Assembly (NCBI RefSeq): GCF_042186555.1 | Contig: NC_133327.1 | Location: 100,358,353-100,422,352, forward strand | Reading direction: 5' to 3' | DNA from: Aquarana catesbeiana | Taxonomy: Eukaryota; Chordata; Amphibia; Anura; Ranidae | Length of the DNA stretch: 64,000 nt | Part shown: piece by piece, positions 60,146 to 64,000 of the stretch | Layout: each line of letters starts with the position of its first letter | Position numbering within the stretch: position 1 is the stretch's first letter | Made by a program: the position numbers and the translations under genes | Notes under the pieces: generated by a model | The model's input: only the letters and a program-made list of their open reading frames with translations | Told to the model about the DNA's origin: nothing | Databases searched by the model: none

Positions 60146-61989
60146 ATTAAGCTGATTTCACCAATGCAACAAATAAAGGAACCATTGATAAGAGTTTCTA
60201 CATTGGGACTTTGTTTTTCATTGTGGGAATTATTTACGAATGTCTCCATAATTAACAAAAAAGTACTTTTCCTCGTTTTTTAATCAAACAATACTGGAAC
60301 CTACTAATTACATTAGAACAGCATGGGTTGCATATTTAAATCTATTATGAGAGGTCGGAAATTCATTTAATTTGGAAATGATACAGAAGTGACACAAGAC
60401 AGAATAGTGTTAGGGCATAAATATTTATGTTCACATATCACTTGTGTTCACATAGAAAATATAGCTTTACTCATGTCTTCAGATGCAATAGGAAGGCTTT
60501 ACCATGATCCCCCGTTAATGCAACAGCTCTGTCTTACACAAATATTAAAACAGAGGAATCACCAAATGTCAATGTGTGTATTCTGACATATTTCAAGGCT
60601 TTAAATAACCATAAATATTCTGGGCCTTAAGATACCAGCCCTGTTGAGGTGGATCAGGCTGCAAACTACAAGGAACAGCACACCCTATAGCAAGAGAAGG
60701 AGAGGGCAGAGTTTTCCCTAGGCTTTGAGCAACAGAGTCGTATGCCACGTGGGAATGGGATTGGTAATGCCTGCCCTTGGTGTGTCAGGACCAGATTGTT
60801 GTTGCTGATCCTGTACAGAGATTGGAGTACCAGAATTGAGTTTGTGAGGACTTGGGCACTGAGATTGTGCTTTGAGCATCTGATTGCAAGAACTAAGCCA
60901 CTGAGGTTTGGGTTCCAGAGACCAGAGGCAGACACAACTTCAGACTAAGGTTTGGGTACCAGAAGTTGTGGCTGTGATTACTACACTACTGTTAGCAGTT
61001 CAGTACCACAGTATACTGCTCATTTACGTCATAATTCCAAAACCAACCACTGTATGATTTAAAGGGATGGTGACCAAGTACACCACTATACAGATTGGAC
61101 CACTATACCGATTAGCCGGCTGAAACCAGATGCCAGACACTGTAAAATGATATCTCAGGGATATCCCTTTTAGGAGCCATGCATGCACCTACATTCAGTG
61201 TAATATACACAGAGTGCACTCTGGGATACTTTTTGTTCATTTATTGCAGTAGGGGACTAAGAGACTTTTCCTTATTGTGTATCTGGATCATTGTTAAAAT
61301 GGCTTGCTGTTTATGCTGCTCTTTACCAGTGTTGCAGATACTTGGTTAGTTGATTAGTACTACAATTGTTAACTGTAGATCAATTGCCATATTATAACCT
61401 AATATCCCCACCTGCTTAACAGGTTATTGAATTCAAACTGACTCCTTAATTGGTTCATTGGTTCTTTGTACTGCCTTTTATTTTTGCTTGGTGATAATAT
61501 ACTTTTCTTTTTCTTTTACTACTGCTTAGCCTGGTGCCTATTTCCTATATTCTAAGTGGGTAGTGTTCTAATAACCAAATTACAGGAGCCACAGGTGTTT
61601 GCAGCATCTCATTACCTAACCAATAAAGAGGATAGAATGGAGCGCTAGCAGGAGCCACTTGTGAGATAAATAAATAGATAGGTGATAAAGATAATAGTGA
61701 TAATGGTGGTAAGTGTCCAGTTTTTGTTGGGAGGGTTTAAATCCGTTTTCCTTTCTGGATTCAGACCTGTGTTAAAGGTTCTGGTAGAGGATGATGGCGG
61801 CAGCCGGCTCAGGAGAGCAAAAGCAACTCTATGGTAATGAGAAAGAGGAGAAAGAAAGCAGCGCCGCTCTAAGCGTAATGAATTCGTTAAAAATCAGCTT
61901 TAATTTTCTTTAAAAGACACACACATTCTGGCAGAGGTGATCAGGCATTTGGTTACATTTTTGTTCTCTTCAGCTGTGCTGTGTAGTCC
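60146..61989. other. No gene seen
   Basis: No supported ORF, terminal repeats or RNA gene. Confidence 0.5.
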
Positions 61990-62975
61990 TTCGGTTCCAA
62001 GCTGGGCAGCAGTGATGAGTCTCACTTTATGCTTTAGGGGATGTGAGCTGGAGGGCACGATGTTCCACATTTGGTGGACCTGTCCCCGCTCTAGATCTTA
62101 TTGGAAAAAGGTTTTCCACACTATTAGGACCATAACAAACGTCACAGTCACTCCTGACCCCAACGAAGCACTCCTGAACCACCCCTTTCCTGGATTACAC
62201 AAACACCTCCAAGCACTAATTTTCTATATTTTACTAGGAGCCAAGATAACGCTATATGGGAACCTTGGGCTTCCTACTATAACATTTTTATTTGCCCTGG
62301 CATTCCACCCCGAGCTCTGGACGAACCTGGACTCCTATGACTCCTACCCCTTCACTTCTCTGTCTGGGACACTCTGATCCCACTCTCCTGCCTCCTTAAG
62401 CAGGGCATCTTGCAACACATAAGGATGAAGCAGAAATAGACCTAGGCAAGCTAGCAGGTCAGGGTTACCTCTGCTGCTGAAAATCTTGACCTCCTACTGG
62501 GTCGGACACACCCTGAATAACAAGATGTGACACACTAGATACACTACCCTGTAGGCTAGCTGCTGGACAGGGGGAAGGATGGGCTTGACACCTCGGGGGG
62601 GCTGGGCACTTCCACATAGAGTTCCCAAAGGGGTGGGATGCTGGGAACCTCCTGAGTAGAGTGGCTGACACCCTCTAGAAAACCCCGGGATTATTTACAT
62701 CCTGGGGCCTTGTCACGGAGCCGCAAGACTCAGGCTTCCGACCATCTAGGTGGACTGGACTCTGTAAATTGTAACCACTTGAAACAGGGTTGCCCGATAG
62801 CCTAGGTCACACCACTAGTGATAGTTACTGACCCTTTCATGATGCGAAACTGTTCTTATGTTTATTCATATGATTCTGCATTACTTATTATGTTACAGGA
62901 CTGTGTGGGCCGATGATAAGCTCAACACTGTTTTGTATTGCTTACGTTGTCATGTCATAAACATTTTGAACTTAA
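61990..62975 (+). pseudogene. L1-clade LINE, 3' end fragment
   Basis: 62010-62377 reads MSLTLCFRGCELEGTMFHIWW, then TCPRSRSYWKKVF and LIFYILLGAKITL. These align with the C-terminal Cys/His region and tail of the L1 at 35.4-38.6 kb, so they belong to the same clade. A 3' UTR follows and ends near aaacattttgaacttaaaaag (62975). No RT core. Confidence 0.75.
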
Positions 62976-63439
62976 AAAGAATGTAATTAGAATGAAAATA
63001 AAAATAAGGATAATGATAATATTGTGGGTGATGTGGTATCGTAATGAAAAAATATAAAGAAATGATAATAATAATAATAATAATGAAAAAAATTATAATA
63101 AAATTAATAAGAAGAAATAATCATAATAGACTAAAGAGAAATAATAGACTAAAGAAAAATAAAAATAAAAATGATAATGAAAGTATCAATAAAAATTATA
63201 ATAATAAAATTAAATAAAACAATTATTATTAAAAATACAAATAATAATATGGACATTATTACAGAAAAAAATATTTTGGGGAAAATGTTATATATATGGA
63301 AAAAAATATATGTATACAGATTAATTGATCAATCAAGTGAAGTGAGCTAATCTAGGTAACAATGCTATACATCTGTATATCTATATGTCTATATAGTTTT
63401 AACATATTCACTGATTCGTTGGATATACTTACAAATATG
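62976..63439. repeat. A/T-rich low-complexity (AAT/AATA)n
   Basis: Almost pure A/T with aataataat and aaaataaaaat patterns (63000-63260). No gene. Confidence 0.85.
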
Positions 63440-64000
63440 TGTTAAGACAAACTCAATGGCCACAAAAACCTGTTGAAACATTGTTGTTTGTGATGTGTTG
63501 GTTGTGACAGCTGCGGAAGTGAAGATATTAGTTGCCTGCGATCGGTTTTGTGAAGTTCTTTGTATGAATGTTGTCAGAGTGGATGAGTTCTAGATCTAGG
63601 AAGGCCAAAATGTCGGGATCGCAGACTGAGATGAAAGAGAGACCTAAATTATTGGTATTGCAGTATGTCACAAAATCATCAGCCAAGGGCCGAGTACCGT
63701 CCCAAATGATGAGTATGTCGTCTATGTATCGACCGAAGTACACAATATGTTCAGAGAAAGGGTTATTGTTCCAAATAGTACGTTGTTCCCAAAGACCCAT
63801 TGTAAGGTTGGCATAGCTGGGGGCAAAATTTGCCCCCATAGCTGTTCCTTGGGTCTGTAGGTGGTATTGATTATCAAAGAGGAAATAATTACGAGTTAGG
63901 CAGAATTTGGTGGATTCTAGGATGAATTCTGCCTGTCTGGAGTTGATTAGTGGATCTTGGGAGAGAAAATATTGTACTGCTTCTATTCTGATATCGTGGG
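63440..64000 (-). pseudogene. Penelope-like element reverse transcriptase, partial
   Basis: Reverse transcriptase of a Penelope-like retroelement. The minus-strand frame is open from 64000 to the stop at 63530-63528 (157 codons): HDIRIEAVQYFLSQDPLI, TRNYFLFDNQYHLQTQGTAM, GANFAPSYANLTMGLW, then FGRYIDDILIIWDG, where YIDD holds the catalytic Asp pair, and DILAFLDLEL. GTAMG and YIDD are family signatures. After the TAA the same frame continues with YLHFRSCHNQH, the expected next block, so the stop is a nonsense change. The upstream palm and fingers lie outside the window. No GIY-YIG domain is visible. Confidence 0.85.

Overview
The window looks like gene-poor vertebrate nuclear DNA, most likely from a neobatrachian frog (Ranidae-like). 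That is an inference from the mix of TTAA-flanked piggyBac-type repeats, BED-finger hAT elements, Tc1/mariner, L2 and L1 LINEs, Penelope-like elements and solo-LTR-like sequence, together with recognition of several repeat families abundant in frogs. I find no host exon, tRNA or rRNA. Every protein-coding signal I can support belongs to a transposable element, and most are broken.

Region by region. 1-6936: a hAT element read leftward, with an uninterrupted transposase frame running off the left edge, a leader made of a higher-order tandem repeat, and a TATA promoter with palindromic CCAAT boxes; its outer terminus is replaced by an inverted piece of its own leader repeat. 8189-23243: a piggyBac unit bounded by TTAA, holding a 383-bp tandem array, a second array of about 355-bp units, and a leftward piggyBac transposase pseudogene. 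That pseudogene is split by a 4.5-kb internally deleted relative of the first hAT element (17301-21828, perfect 8-bp target duplication). 25726-30404: a decayed Tc1 element whose right end was hit by a 3.06-kb fold-back hAT derivative. 30-35 kb: TIR elements and fragments. 35.4-38.6 kb: a 5'-truncated L1 with a solo LTR inside it. 38.8-40.5 kb: an inverted-repeat region with Penelope-like motifs and a TIR element. 42-43.4 kb: an L2 LINE. 44-51.8 kb: small TTAA and hAT elements, including one TTAA element nested in another, which is nested in an LTR-like unit. 52-53 kb: a Penelope-type inverted repeat with a hammerhead-ribozyme-like motif. 54-57 kb: more TTAA elements and a LINE tail. 58.5-60.1 kb: a second Tc1. 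62-63 kb: an L1 3' end. 63.4-64 kb: a Penelope-like reverse transcriptase running off the right edge.

The genes do not form a pathway; they are layers of insertion that can be dated against one another. The clearest chain is piggyBac older than hAT copy 2, and Tc1 copy A older than the hAT fold-back. The items I would follow first are the hammerhead-like motif, the 3-kb hAT hairpin with asymmetric ends, and the conserved hAT promoter followed by fast-evolving leader satellites.
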